Shown piece after piece: positions 1-8,657 of a DNA stretch of 64,000 nucleotides. Position 1 is the stretch's first letter, and the number at the start of each line of letters is the position of its first letter. This stretch comes from Shiella aurantiaca. Its GTDB lineage: Bacteria; Bacteroidota; Bacteroidia; Cytophagales; Cyclobacteriaceae. The notes beneath the pieces were generated by a model that worked only from the letters and a program-made list of their open reading frames with translations, was not told the origin of the DNA and did no database searches. The stretch spans positions 124,001 through 188,000 of the forward strand of contig JAUHJS010000001.1 of NCBI GenBank assembly GCA_030412945.1, in the 5' to 3' direction. A program made the translations under genes and the position numbers.

Positions 1-10
1 TATAGGGTCA

Positions 11-53
11 TACCAGCCTGCTACAATAGAAGTATTAGTAAAGCAGGCTGGTA
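11..53. terminator. Long stem-loop at window edge, possible terminator
   Basis: TACCAGCCTGCT (11-22) pairs perfectly with AGCAGGCTGGTA (42-53) across a 19-nt loop. The T-tract after it is weak. It probably ends a gene lying left of the window, but an RNA regulatory hairpin is also possible. Confidence 0.35.
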
Positions 54-123
54 TTCAATAAAATATTCATCACTCGCTCTAATTAGACAATCAAAACAGA
101 ATTCATAAATTTTTAATTAATTA

Positions 124-153
124 TTGTTTTACGATAATTAATTTCTACATTTG
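124..153 (+). promoter_or_regulatory. Bacteroidota-type promoter of the DUF2975/HTH operon
   Basis: TACATTTG at 146-153 matches the Bacteroides -7 element TAnnTTTG. A TTG at 124-126 lies 19 nt upstream, the usual spacing for the -33 element. The ATG of the first gene follows at 177. Confidence 0.5.
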
Positions 154-168
154 GGTAATTAATATCCC
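153..168. promoter_or_regulatory. Imperfect palindrome overlapping the promoter, candidate operator
   Basis: GGGTAATTAATATCCC is an imperfect inverted repeat that begins on the last base of the -7 element and covers the expected transcription start. The second gene of the operon is a Cro-like HTH protein, so autorepression here is a reasonable inference. The repeat is seen; the function is not shown. Confidence 0.3.
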
Positions 169-176
169 AAACGTAT

Positions 177-692
177 ATGCAAACTGTTAAGATTGTTGCC
201 AAAATCCTGTTTTATATCAGTGGGCTACTAGCCGGATTTTACCTGGTGGTACCCGCCTATTCGGCCTTGTCGCTGCTTACGGGCTGGTGGCTGGAGCTGG
301 GCGAAGGTGGAAACCGCTTTTATATCTGTTATCCGTTTACGGAAACCCATTTCTTGATAGGGCAGTATCATCTCCCTTACATTGTATTCAACTTTCTGCT
401 GCCCTTGCTCTGCTATGGCCTTTTCTTTTGGCTGCTGGCACAGGTATTTCGGGTGTTTTTTCAGCCCAAGCTCTTCACCGAGGTGGGTGTTGCCCATCTT
501 TCGCGCTTTTATCAGGCCAATTTCCTCGTACCATCACTTGTAACCATCCTTATGAGCTTTTTTGTGGACTTGGATAACGTGACTTGGGTATTAATAGGCG
601 CCCATGCTATAATGGGTGTTTTTGCCTATTTTCTGGCTGCTATTTTTCGCCAAGGGGTACACTTGCAACACGAACAAGACTTATTTGTATAG
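177..692 (+). CDS. DUF2975 membrane protein
   Basis: A 171-residue inner-membrane protein with four hydrophobic segments (about residues 8-35, 65-92, 113-130 and 137-157). The topology and the small Cro/C1-type HTH gene 2 bp downstream are the hallmark of the DUF2975/YozG pair found across Firmicutes and Bacteroidota. The membrane protein is thought to be co-expressed with the HTH protein, and its biochemical role is not established. A good TTG-N19-TACATTTG promoter precedes it. The family call rests on overall pattern and pairing, so the function stays open. Confidence 0.7.
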   Translation: MQTVKIVAKILFYISGLLAGFYLVVPAYSALSLLTGWWLELGEGGNRFYICYPFTETHFLIGQYHLPYIVFNFLLPLLCYGLFFWLLAQVFRVFFQPKLFTEVGVAHLSRFYQANFLVPSLVTILMSFFVDLDNVTWVLIGAHAIMGVFAYFLAAIFRQGVHLQHEQDLFV

Positions 693-694
693 CC

Positions 695-898
695 ATGCCC
701 ATAGTTGTAAATGTTGATGTGATGCTGGCCAAGCGCAAAATGCAGTCGAAGGAACTGGCGGAGAAACTGGGGATTACTCCGGCCAACCTGTCCATCTTGA
801 AAACCGGAAAAGCCAAGGGCATACGCTTTGATACCCTGGAGGCCATCTGCAAAGAACTGGATTGCCAGCCGGGCGATATCTTGGAATATGTAGCCTAA
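695..898 (+). CDS. Small Cro/C1-type HTH regulator (YozG-like)
   Basis: A 67-residue DNA-binding protein consisting almost wholly of a helix-turn-helix domain: the segment SKELAEKLGITPANLSILK forms the HTH core and the tail CKELDCQPGDILEY is typical of YozG-like regulators. The start chosen is the ATG at 695, 2 bp after the stop of the DUF2975 gene; a longer reading from 584 would run inside that gene. It probably regulates its own operon, perhaps through the palindrome at 153-168 (inference). Confidence 0.8.
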   Translation: MPIVVNVDVMLAKRKMQSKELAEKLGITPANLSILKTGKAKGIRFDTLEAICKELDCQPGDILEYVA

Positions 899-964
899 AC
901 CCTGCTCGATTTGAACTCTTTCAAACATCCTGAAAAGGATGAGGGAATTTTATTGCCTAAAAAT

Positions 965-1864
965 ATGAACAACACACTCGAAATTACAGAACTTACCAAA
1001 ACCTATCCGAATGGTATCCAGGCACTTAATTCGGTTAGCCTGCGCCTAAGCAATGGGATGTTTGGCCTCTTGGGCCCCAATGGGGCGGGGAAATCGACCT
1101 TGATGAAAACCCTGGCCGGACTGCAAGCGGCTGACAGCGGCCGCATCATGTTTAATGGCATCGACCTGGCCGAACATCCTGATTATATCAAAAAACAATT
1201 GGGCTTTTTGCCGCAAGATTTTGGCGTATACCCCAAGGTATCGGCCTACGATTTGTTGATGCATTTGGCCGTTCTTAAAGGCCTCACAAACGCACAAGCA
1301 CGAAAAGAACAGGTGCTTAGCCTGCTCGATAAGGTAAACCTGTATGCCTTTCGCCACAAAGAAGTCCATACTTTTTCGGGCGGAATGCGCCAGCGATTTG
1401 GCATAGCGCAAGCCTTATTGGGTAATCCACAGCTGGTGATAGTAGATGAGCCCACCGCGGGCCTCGACCCCGAGGAGCGCAACCGCTTCAATGATTTTCT
1501 GGCCGAGATAGGGGAAGACATCATCGTGATTCTGTCTACTCATTTGGTGGAAGACGTAAAAAATCTCTGTACCCAAATGGCCATTATGAACCACGGAACG
1601 GTGCTGGCCATGGGCGCACCGACTGACTTTCTGCAAGCCATGAAAGGTCGGCTTTGGGAAAAAACCATAGCCCGAAAGGAGAGGGCAGCCTATGAATCGC
1701 AGTACCGGGTGCTTTCCAGTCAGCTTACCCGTGGTCAGCTTAGCTTGCATATTGAATCGGAAGAAAATCCACAAAATGGATTCTCGCCCTTAGCGCCCAA
1801 TCTGGAAGATGTGTATTTCTCTTATCTAAAAAAATCCGCCCATGTATCCGCTGCTACGCTTTGA
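965..1864 (+). CDS. ABC transporter ATP-binding protein
   Basis: A 299-residue nucleotide-binding subunit. Walker A GPNGAGKST is at residues 37-45, the signature is FSGGMRQR, Walker B is LVIVDEP followed by the D-loop, and the H-loop is STHLVED. It is closest to the drug/lipid-export class (CcmA/YhcG-like) with a C-terminal extension of about 80 residues. The ATG at 965 was preferred to an upstream TTG at 911, which would add 18 non-homologous residues. The gene overlaps the permease-peptidase gene by 23 nt, so the two products surely form one complex. Confidence 0.9.
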   Translation: MNNTLEITELTKTYPNGIQALNSVSLRLSNGMFGLLGPNGAGKSTLMKTLAGLQAADSGRIMFNGIDLAEHPDYIKKQLGFLPQDFGVYPKVSAYDLLMHLAVLKGLTNAQARKEQVLSLLDKVNLYAFRHKEVHTFSGGMRQRFGIAQALLGNPQLVIVDEPTAGLDPEERNRFNDFLAEIGEDIIVILSTHLVEDVKNLCTQMAIMNHGTVLAMGAPTDFLQAMKGRLWEKTIARKERAAYESQYRVLSSQLTRGQLSLHIESEENPQNGFSPLAPNLEDVYFSYLKKSAHVSAATL

Positions 1865-4800
1865 ATTGGCCCTTTACACTAAGCGCTTGGGCTTTTATGG
1901 ACTTATGCTGGCTTTGCTGCTGGCGGGCGTAGGCATGGGCAGCCGATTTACCTTAAGCCTAAGTCCTGAGGTATTCAGTAATTCGCCTTACACGGTGGCC
2001 TATATGACGGGTTTCATCAGCCTCTGTGCCTTGTTTTTTGTTACCATTTTTGCCAGTCAGGTGATTTTTCGAGAAAAAGAAAGCCGCTTTCAAACCATAC
2101 TCTATGCTTTGCCGCTTCGGCCTTGGCAATGGCTCCTCAGCAAAGGCTTGGCGGTACTCTTGCTCAGTAGTCTGTGCCTTTTCCTTTTACTCATAGGTTT
2201 TGCGATAGGTCAAACCTTCTTTTCGGAGCGATTGACGACCTCTTTTCGCTTGATGACCTATCTGCATCCGGCTATGTTGTTGGGCGCTATCAATACTTTG
2301 CTTTGTGTGGCCTTGCTCAGCACGGTGGCTTGGCTGAGTGGGAACAAATGGTGGGTTTACCTCTCGGGCCTGATGCTCTACATGCTGTATATGCTGATAC
2401 TGATGTATTCCAACTCACCTCTGATGGCTAATGCCTTCCCCCAATCGCCTGAGGTGGCGCGGCTTTCCGCCCTGCTCGATCCTTTTGGTCTATCGGCTTA
2501 TTTTGAGGTGACTAAGCACTGGTCGGTGATGGAGCGCAATATCCAATTGGTGCCCCTACATGGTGTGTTTTTATATAATCGCCTGGGCGTGTTGGCACTT
2601 TCTATTCTTGCATTGGGCGTTTCATGGTGCTTTTTCCGACTTGAAACCTATGAAAAACGTAAAAAGGAGCTTTCTCTGAAAGAAGATACCCAAAAGGATA
2701 CGCATTACCTCTATCAGCCGCAGGCAACCAAGCACGACTTTTGGTGGAAATGCAAAGCCTTATTTTCCCTGATTAAGGTCAATGGCCTCTACCTGAGCAA
2801 AGGCTTGCCCTTTATCCTTACCTCTTTGGCCTTGTTGTTTTATCTGGGCATAGAAATCCACAGCCATATAGAAGGCGGAATCCGCTATCCGCAGCGCTAT
2901 GCCAGCTCAGCCCTGATGTTTAACCAAATTATGGGCGCATTCCCTACTTTGGCTTTGGTACTGATGGTGTATTATACGCACGAGCTTTTTTGGCGCAGCC
3001 GCATCCATAATTTTCATTTGATAGAAGAGGCCACGCCTCTGAGCGCTTGGTGGCGATTGGCCGCACAGGGAATTAGTCTGGGAGGGCTTTTGCTGTACTT
3101 CTGTGGGCTTTGCCTAGTACTCGGACTGGGTTTCCAATGGTTCTATGATTACTTACGCATTGACTGGTCTGCCTATGGCGCCTTGCTTGCTTTGGCTTGT
3201 CTCCCTGTCTTTTTGAGTATGGGGTTTATGCTGCTTATGCAAAAGATGATGAATCACAAAGCCTTAGGTTTGGTTCTTACGAGCCTTTTTGCCTTGCTCA
3301 TGGCCTCTCCTTTGGGTGCTCAGATGCTTAGTCACCCCATGCTAAGAATTTTGCAGCCCTACAAAGGTGTGTATAGCGAAATGAATGGTCTGGGGAGCTA
3401 TTTTGGGCTTTTTATGCTACGTTATGCACTTGGCGCCTTGATGTTGCTTAGCCTTTTACTTGGGTATGCCTTCTGGACAGATAGAAGAAAAAAGACTTTG
3501 TGGTATACTTTGGGCTGTTTCTTACTGAGTTTGTGGGGAGCCTATGGCTATATGCAAGGCTACGTACCCCGTTCGGCAGAAGAGGAAAATAAAGCGCAAG
3601 CCAACTATGAGAAGCAGTTCAGAAGCTGGCAGAATCTTCCCCAGCCGCAGATTAAAGGCATAAAAACCCGCATCGACCTCTATCCTGAAGAGCAAGCTTA
3701 TGCCGTATCGGCTACTTACCGACTATTCAATCCGCATGCAGTCGGACTCGATAGTGTGTTGCTGCATATTCCGGAAAGCATAGAGATACAATCACTTAGT
3801 TGGCAACAGGGCAAAGACCACATACACTTGGCAGATAGTACGCAAATCCTGCGATTTCCTACAACTTGGCAAGCCCAAGACAGTGCCGAATTGCAGGTTC
3901 TATTTCGCTATGCGGGGAAGCCTATCAACGGCCACGAATCCTTTAATGCGATTGTCGAAAACGGTTCATTTATGCGTATTAGCCGCTACTATCCTAGTTT
4001 TGGCTATGACCCGGGACAAGAAATAACCGATAGCCTCGAAAGGGCAAAATGGAATTTGGGAGCAGCTACACCGCTCAGGGCGTTGGAAGCCCCCCGCGAT
4101 AGTACGCAGGATTTTATCAATTTAGAAATGGTAGTAAGCACCTCCGCACATCAGATTCCTTTGGGTACGGGAGATTTAATAAAAAGCTGGCAGGAGGGAG
4201 GCCGCCCGGTGGCGCAATTCCGTTGCCCTAGGCCTGTCCCATTTCGTTTTGCGGTGGCTTCGGCACACTATGCGGTAGAAAAAACCGAATACCAAGGCAT
4301 ACAACTAGAGGTTTATTATCATCCTAAGCATGCCGAAAATGTGAATCGCCTACTCGAAAATGCCAAGCGTACCTTGGCCTATTGTCAGGCGAATTTCGGT
4401 CCATATCCTTTCCAGAGTTTACGCTTTGCGGAGGTTTCGTCCTTCACCCAAGGCTTTGCGGCTACGGCTTATCCTTCCATTATTTTTATGACGGAAAATA
4501 TGGTATTTCATGCCAATGTAACGGCCGACCGAGGACAAGATCTGATCAACGAACTGGCCGGACATGAAGTAGCGCATATGTGGTGGGGCACGAGCCAATT
4601 AGCCCCCGATACCCGCGAAGGCAGTATTGTACTCACCGAAACCTTGGCCATGTATACTGAACTGATGTTGGTAAAGCAACAATACGGAGAGGAACGCTTA
4701 GAAGAGAATGAGACGATTCTCCGTCAGTTGTATGAGGAAGCAATGGGCTTTTCTGAAAAACGCCCTTTGCTGCGTGCCCATCCCAAAGATATCCACTTGG

Positions 4801-5009
4801 GCTATCATAAAGGATCACTGGTGATGCTGGCAATGGAAAGGCTGCTAGGCGAAGACAAGGTCAATTCAGCACTTAAAAATCTGCTGGTCAAGCATACATA
4901 CCCGCATCCTAAAGCCACGTCTCAGGACTTAGTAGATGGGCTGAAAGCAGTAGCAAACCCTGAGCAACAAAAGGAAATTCGGAGAGCATTTGGGGAAATG
5001 GAAGAGTAA
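1842..5009 (+). CDS. ABC permease fused to M1-family metallopeptidase
   Basis: A 1,055-residue fusion. Residues 1 to about 570 carry roughly a dozen hydrophobic helices in two blocks, like two ABC-2-type permease halves. From about residue 590 there is an extracytoplasmic M1 (aminopeptidase N-like) domain with the zinc motif HEVAHMWWG near residue 908 and the downstream glutamate in TETLAMY about 19 residues later. It overlaps the ATPase gene by 23 nt. Known family members join membrane transport and peptide hydrolysis in Bacteroidota, with substrate unknown. The GAMEN exopeptidase motif is not obvious, so aminopeptidase activity is uncertain. Confidence 0.85.
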   Translation: MYPLLRFELALYTKRLGFYGLMLALLLAGVGMGSRFTLSLSPEVFSNSPYTVAYMTGFISLCALFFVTIFASQVIFREKESRFQTILYALPLRPWQWLLSKGLAVLLLSSLCLFLLLIGFAIGQTFFSERLTTSFRLMTYLHPAMLLGAINTLLCVALLSTVAWLSGNKWWVYLSGLMLYMLYMLILMYSNSPLMANAFPQSPEVARLSALLDPFGLSAYFEVTKHWSVMERNIQLVPLHGVFLYNRLGVLALSILALGVSWCFFRLETYEKRKKELSLKEDTQKDTHYLYQPQATKHDFWWKCKALFSLIKVNGLYLSKGLPFILTSLALLFYLGIEIHSHIEGGIRYPQRYASSALMFNQIMGAFPTLALVLMVYYTHELFWRSRIHNFHLIEEATPLSAWWRLAAQGISLGGLLLYFCGLCLVLGLGFQWFYDYLRIDWSAYGALLALACLPVFLSMGFMLLMQKMMNHKALGLVLTSLFALLMASPLGAQMLSHPMLRILQPYKGVYSEMNGLGSYFGLFMLRYALGALMLLSLLLGYAFWTDRRKKTLWYTLGCFLLSLWGAYGYMQGYVPRSAEEENKAQANYEKQFRSWQNLPQPQIKGIKTRIDLYPEEQAYAVSATYRLFNPHAVGLDSVLLHIPESIEIQSLSWQQGKDHIHLADSTQILRFPTTWQAQDSAELQVLFRYAGKPINGHESFNAIVENGSFMRISRYYPSFGYDPGQEITDSLERAKWNLGAATPLRALEAPRDSTQDFINLEMVVSTSAHQIPLGTGDLIKSWQEGGRPVAQFRCPRPVPFRFAVASAHYAVEKTEYQGIQLEVYYHPKHAENVNRLLENAKRTLAYCQANFGPYPFQSLRFAEVSSFTQGFAATAYPSIIFMTENMVFHANVTADRGQDLINELAGHEVAHMWWGTSQLAPDTREGSIVLTETLAMYTELMLVKQQYGEERLEENETILRQLYEEAMGFSEKRPLLRAHPKDIHLGYHKGSLVMLAMERLLGEDKVNSALKNLLVKHTYPHPKATSQDLVDGLKAVANPEQQKEIRRAFGEMEE

Positions 5010-5146
5010 GGCAAAGTTATATTTCAAAGTTGAAAGCCAATTAATCCGTTTAAGCATTAACCAATCAAAGTAAAGTTGGGAGAATTACCCTAGGAATCTT
5101 GCCGTCAAAACACTACTTTAAAAAGTCAAACCTAAATTGAACAACG

Positions 5147-6985
5147 ATGAAACTGGAAAAAGTACTAGACTTACTCAACTCCTTTGAGAAAAATTCATTC
5201 CTGAAAATACTCAGCACTATTGTTGAAAACAGCCCAAAATTGGCAAAAGAAGTAGAAAAAATCGTTGCCTCCAAGGATATTAAAAATGCGGATAGTGCAA
5301 TGATTTCAAAAGTATTTGATTTGTGCTCTTCAGATTATGCTAATTCCATAACATCCGCTCTTCAAGACACAGAAAATCAAATCGATATATTAGTGGATAT
5401 CATCATTAGAGATGGTAATTCAATTATGTCGAGGGAATGGCTTCATCGATTATATGAGGCAGAAATAAAGAAATTAAACCTTAAGCTCAATAAGTTCAAG
5501 AAAGACATTGAGGATGAAAAATCGGAGATAGAAGAACAAAGACTTCGGGACTATTTGATTTACAAATCCTGTGTTGAAACAGCCTACAACAATGACACCT
5601 CAAATAATCTTGACAAAAAGGTAACTGCTGACGAAGTGGCCATCTTAAATACACTAACCAAAAGCCTTGAATTATCTCAAGAAGAGGTCAAACTGATAAA
5701 TTATTCAGTAATTCCTGTTAAAAAACTTGATATTGAGACCATCATAAATGATCTCAAAAATATTGGATTGGTATTCTACTCCAAAAAAACATCAATTTGT
5801 TACATCCCAGATGAGATTGTCTCCCTAGTACGCAAAGTAAGGGGGAAAGAGGTGGCCGATAAATACTTCCGCAGGGTACTAAAGCAATTAAAAGAGCCAC
5901 AAATCAATCAAATTTCGAAAAAGCACAATATTGATTGGAGACAACCCCTTGAAATAAAAATCAAAGCTATCATTAATGATGGAATTGCCTTATCTGGTGT
6001 GCTATTACAAGACATTTTCAAAGACGGAGTAAAAGTATCTGAGAAGAAAGCAGTTATAGATACCTTCATTGAAAAAAATCTAGGCATTGAACCCAGTGGT
6101 CGCACAGCTGAAGACAAGGTAAAAAGTCTGATTAATCATTTTGAAGAAATAGAGAAAGATGAAAAAGTAGGGATAAGCAAAGAAGGCTACGAATCGTTAC
6201 TTAGTGACATGAAACAAACGCTGCCAAAACTCAATGACATCATCAGACAAGAATTTGAGTTACAAGACGAGGAAGTACTTAAAAGCGATTTGCTATTAGA
6301 CTATAACATAAAGCCCCGTGACATTCTGGATTTACTTAAAGATGAAGATTTAACCAAGTTTTGTGATGCAAAATCTATTAAATCAAGGGGCGACTCGATT
6401 TCCAATATATTATTTGCGTACAAGGACTCTGAAAACCTGTATTTAGAAAGCTATAATGATATAGCTTTCCGAAACCTTAACTCACTGAAAGAAAACGGTA
6501 TAAATATAAAAGAAGCTGAGCTAGGGGTGAAATTTGAAGAACTCACACGCATTATATTCACCAAACTTGGATTCAATGTAGACGAGAAATTAAGAAAGGA
6601 AATCAATAATGCTAAAAACCAAATTGATATTGTAATCAATTTGGGAGATAATGAAATTATCGTAGTGGAATGTAAAACCTCAAAAGAGAGTGGATACAAC
6701 AAGTTTAGCGCTGTCTCGCGTCAAATTAAAGCTTATATAGACCAATCAACTAAATCAGGTAAGAAGGTGATAAAATCACTACTGATTGCTCCGGAGTTCA
6801 GTGATGACTTTCAAAAAGAATGTAGAGAAGAATTTGAATTGAATCTATCTTTAATTACTTCAAACTCCTTATTAAATATTCTAAATGGATTAAAACAATC
6901 TAAGCTTAAGCAATTGCCTTACAAACTGTTACTACGAGATGTTGTGATAAATGATGAATTAATTATCAAATCAATCATGAAGTAG
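5147..6985 (+). CDS. Large protein with C-terminal PD-(D/E)XK nuclease domain
   Basis: A 612-residue soluble protein. A charged coiled-coil stretch lies around residues 105-130. The middle is not recognised. The C-terminal 150 residues look like an Mrr/restriction-endonuclease-like fold: FEELTRIIFTKLGFNVDE, then QIDIVI (D near 493), then IIVVECKTS (E and K near 508 and 510). The gene is clearly richer in A+T than the genes left of it, which suggests transfer. It stands alone, without a methyltransferase or helicase partner, so a stand-alone defence nuclease is an inference; a repair or nucleic-acid-processing role is the alternative. Confidence 0.6.
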   Translation: MKLEKVLDLLNSFEKNSFLKILSTIVENSPKLAKEVEKIVASKDIKNADSAMISKVFDLCSSDYANSITSALQDTENQIDILVDIIIRDGNSIMSREWLHRLYEAEIKKLNLKLNKFKKDIEDEKSEIEEQRLRDYLIYKSCVETAYNNDTSNNLDKKVTADEVAILNTLTKSLELSQEEVKLINYSVIPVKKLDIETIINDLKNIGLVFYSKKTSICYIPDEIVSLVRKVRGKEVADKYFRRVLKQLKEPQINQISKKHNIDWRQPLEIKIKAIINDGIALSGVLLQDIFKDGVKVSEKKAVIDTFIEKNLGIEPSGRTAEDKVKSLINHFEEIEKDEKVGISKEGYESLLSDMKQTLPKLNDIIRQEFELQDEEVLKSDLLLDYNIKPRDILDLLKDEDLTKFCDAKSIKSRGDSISNILFAYKDSENLYLESYNDIAFRNLNSLKENGINIKEAELGVKFEELTRIIFTKLGFNVDEKLRKEINNAKNQIDIVINLGDNEIIVVECKTSKESGYNKFSAVSRQIKAYIDQSTKSGKKVIKSLLIAPEFSDDFQKECREEFELNLSLITSNSLLNILNGLKQSKLKQLPYKLLLRDVVINDELIIKSIMK

Positions 6986-7024
6986 CTTATATATGTTGCA
7001 TATCCTTCTCTAAATTCTAAAACG

Positions 7025-7285
7025 TTGAAATCACACACGCAAAAATATAGCATACTGCTTGCTACGCTATTCGCTAGCGTATTTTTGGGCTATTTGTACT
7101 ATGCCATCTGCACCCAAAAAGAGGACAACACCTTTCTTTGGATTTTGGTAGCTCCCCTCAGTGCCGCTATGGGTACTTTGTATATACCCTTGATATGGAA
7201 AAACAAGGAAAGAAAATCGTCCCTAAAGCTCCTGTATTCATTGGCTGTACTCCTTGTGCCTTTATTGGGTTTTCCCTTATATTGA
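7025..7285 (+). CDS. Small membrane protein, unknown
   Basis: An 86-residue protein with three predicted hydrophobic segments (about 8-28, 38-55 and 68-85). Translation is taken from a TTG at 7025 because no ATG is available in frame; the first residues KSHTQKYSILLATLF look like a normal membrane-protein N-terminus. No family is recognised. It may share a transcript with the 45-residue membrane protein that follows. Confidence 0.5.
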   Translation: MKSHTQKYSILLATLFASVFLGYLYYAICTQKEDNTFLWILVAPLSAAMGTLYIPLIWKNKERKSSLKLLYSLAVLLVPLLGFPLY

Positions 7286-7341
7286 GCTGACAAAAAGAAT
7301 GAAAAGCATACTACATAAAATCGAAGCTAATCCCAGCACAG

Positions 7342-7479
7342 ATGCCAAAAATAACACCCGAGGAAGAAGAGGCCATGGCCAAAAATCCTGTATATATCGT
7401 TTTTGGAGCCATTATATTGTTAGTGGTACTTATGGTGGTGGCCGTCCTTAGCGAAAATTATAATTCGCCCATGCGCTAA
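7342..7479 (+). CDS. 45-residue single-span membrane protein
   Basis: ATG at 7342 opens a short frame with an acidic N-terminus (MPKITPEEEEAMAKNP), one transmembrane helix (about residues 18-36: VYIVFGAIILLVVLMVVAV) and a short tail ending NYNSPMR. The amphipathic-then-membrane layout looks like a real small protein. A competing frame over the same bases (from 7254) gives a basic, compositionally odd peptide and was rejected. Function unknown. Confidence 0.55.
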   Translation: MPKITPEEEEAMAKNPVYIVFGAIILLVVLMVVAVLSENYNSPMR

Positions 7480-7485
7480 AAGCCT

Positions 7486-8250
7486 TTAAGGGCGATCTAA
7501 ACTTCGGATCTCCCTTTTGTAGCGGACCGGCAGCAAGAGCGCTTTTAAAAAGCCATCGAGGTGTACCCATTTACTAAAGCGGTAGAGCGGCAATAAGGAA
7601 TCGGCCCAAGTAAAGCTACCGTGGCCCAATAGTTGACCAACATGCGGGGCAACGATCAATCGCTGTACCTCCAGCAACAAGGCATACCGAAAGTCGCCCA
7701 AATGCTTACGATACTGTCCAAATAAATCCTCGGTAAAGGGGCTGTACTGTAAATTATTCTGGAGGTGTTCCGTACGGCTTTTTTCCCAAATGCCATAGTT
7801 GGCGGGCAAGTCTTTCAGCCCCATATAAAAGCCCAGCCGCCAAAAGATCTGAAACACTTCTTCCTTTTCTTCCCTTTCTAGTTTTCGTTCCAGTACCTCA
7901 TAGGCCCGAATGGAATAGTCAATCAGCATAAACAGCACATCGCGGTAGGCCCAATCGGGAATAGAAGTGCCCCGCGCTTGCTCCACTTTGGCGTGCATAT
8001 GTGCCATTGCGCCAATTGCCTGAAGGGCGGTTTTCTGCTCCGAAAACACAATAGCTTGCGCATACGATACGGTAGAAAAAAGCCTGCCGAGCGGATCTTT
8101 CGGCAATCGGCCTGTAAAGTAGAGCCAGTCTACCGCCTTATTGAGGGCAAACTCAGCCGAAGCACCTGCAAAGATAAAAAGTACGGTATCGCTCTTGCCC
8201 CAAATTTGCCGCACAATGGAATCCGGTGCCACAAAATACTCTTTAAGCAT
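7486..8250 (-). CDS. DUF2236 (MpaB/rubber-oxygenase-like) protein
   Basis: A 254-residue protein of the MpaB / latex-clearing oxygenase superfamily (PF09995). The family pattern is visible: an N-terminal IWGKSDTVLFIFAG segment, a central DPLGRLFSTVSYAQAIVF, an HMHAKVEQ helix, and a conserved WAYRDVLFMLIDYSIRAYE. Members bind heme and some are oxygenases; no substrate is established here. The ATG at 8250 overlaps the preceding gene by 8 nt, so the two are translationally coupled. A start at 8283 would lie deeper in that gene. Confidence 0.65.
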   Translation of the reverse strand: MLKEYFVAPDSIVRQIWGKSDTVLFIFAGASAEFALNKAVDWLYFTGRLPKDPLGRLFSTVSYAQAIVFSEQKTALQAIGAMAHMHAKVEQARGTSIPDWAYRDVLFMLIDYSIRAYEVLERKLEREEKEEVFQIFWRLGFYMGLKDLPANYGIWEKSRTEHLQNNLQYSPFTEDLFGQYRKHLGDFRYALLLEVQRLIVAPHVGQLLGHGSFTWADSLLPLYRFSKWVHLDGFLKALLLPVRYKREIRSLDRP

Positions 8251-8635
8251 AGCGAGGATGCATTTTATCTCGGTAAAACTCAATGACCACTATCAGCACA
8301 GCGCCCACGGAATAGGCCAATAAATCGGCCCAGGCAAAGGATGTACCTAAAACCGTACGGGCAATGGCATACTCTTGCCAACCCAGCTTTTCGACTAAGC
8401 CCAGGTATTGCAAGCCTTCAATACCAAAAGCAAATACGCATACAGCCAAACTCAAAGGGAAATAAGCGACACGAAAGAAGGCTTGTACACAGGCATAGAG
8501 CAAAATCACCACCAATACATCGCCCACATAAGGACGCACAAAGGCATCGCGCACCCAGAGGGCAATGGCTAGCTCCAGTGCAAAAAGCGCAAGAGCTAGC
8601 ATAAAATACGGTTTAGAGAAATTAAACTTCGGCAT
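8243..8635 (-). CDS. DUF2809-like membrane protein
   Basis: A 130-residue membrane protein with four hydrophobic helices. The segment FVRPYVGDVLVVILLYACVQ is characteristic of the DUF2809 family, whose function is unknown. The start at 8635 (MPKFNFSKPYF) leaves a 22-bp gap after the upstream gene; an ATG at 8689 would add 18 residues and overlap that gene by 32 nt. It lies in a minus-strand run with the membrane protein above it and the DUF2236 gene below it. Confidence 0.65.
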   Translation of the reverse strand: MPKFNFSKPYFMLALALFALELAIALWVRDAFVRPYVGDVLVVILLYACVQAFFRVAYFPLSLAVCVFAFGIEGLQYLGLVEKLGWQEYAIARTVLGTSFAWADLLAYSVGAVLIVVIEFYRDKMHPRYA

Positions 8636-8657
8636 AGACCCGTAATCAGATAGCGGC

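Noticed and set aside
7254-7451. A 65-codon frame overlapping the 45-residue membrane protein
   Set aside because: Its product is basic and compositionally odd, whereas the alternative frame from 7342 gives a coherent acidic head and membrane helix.
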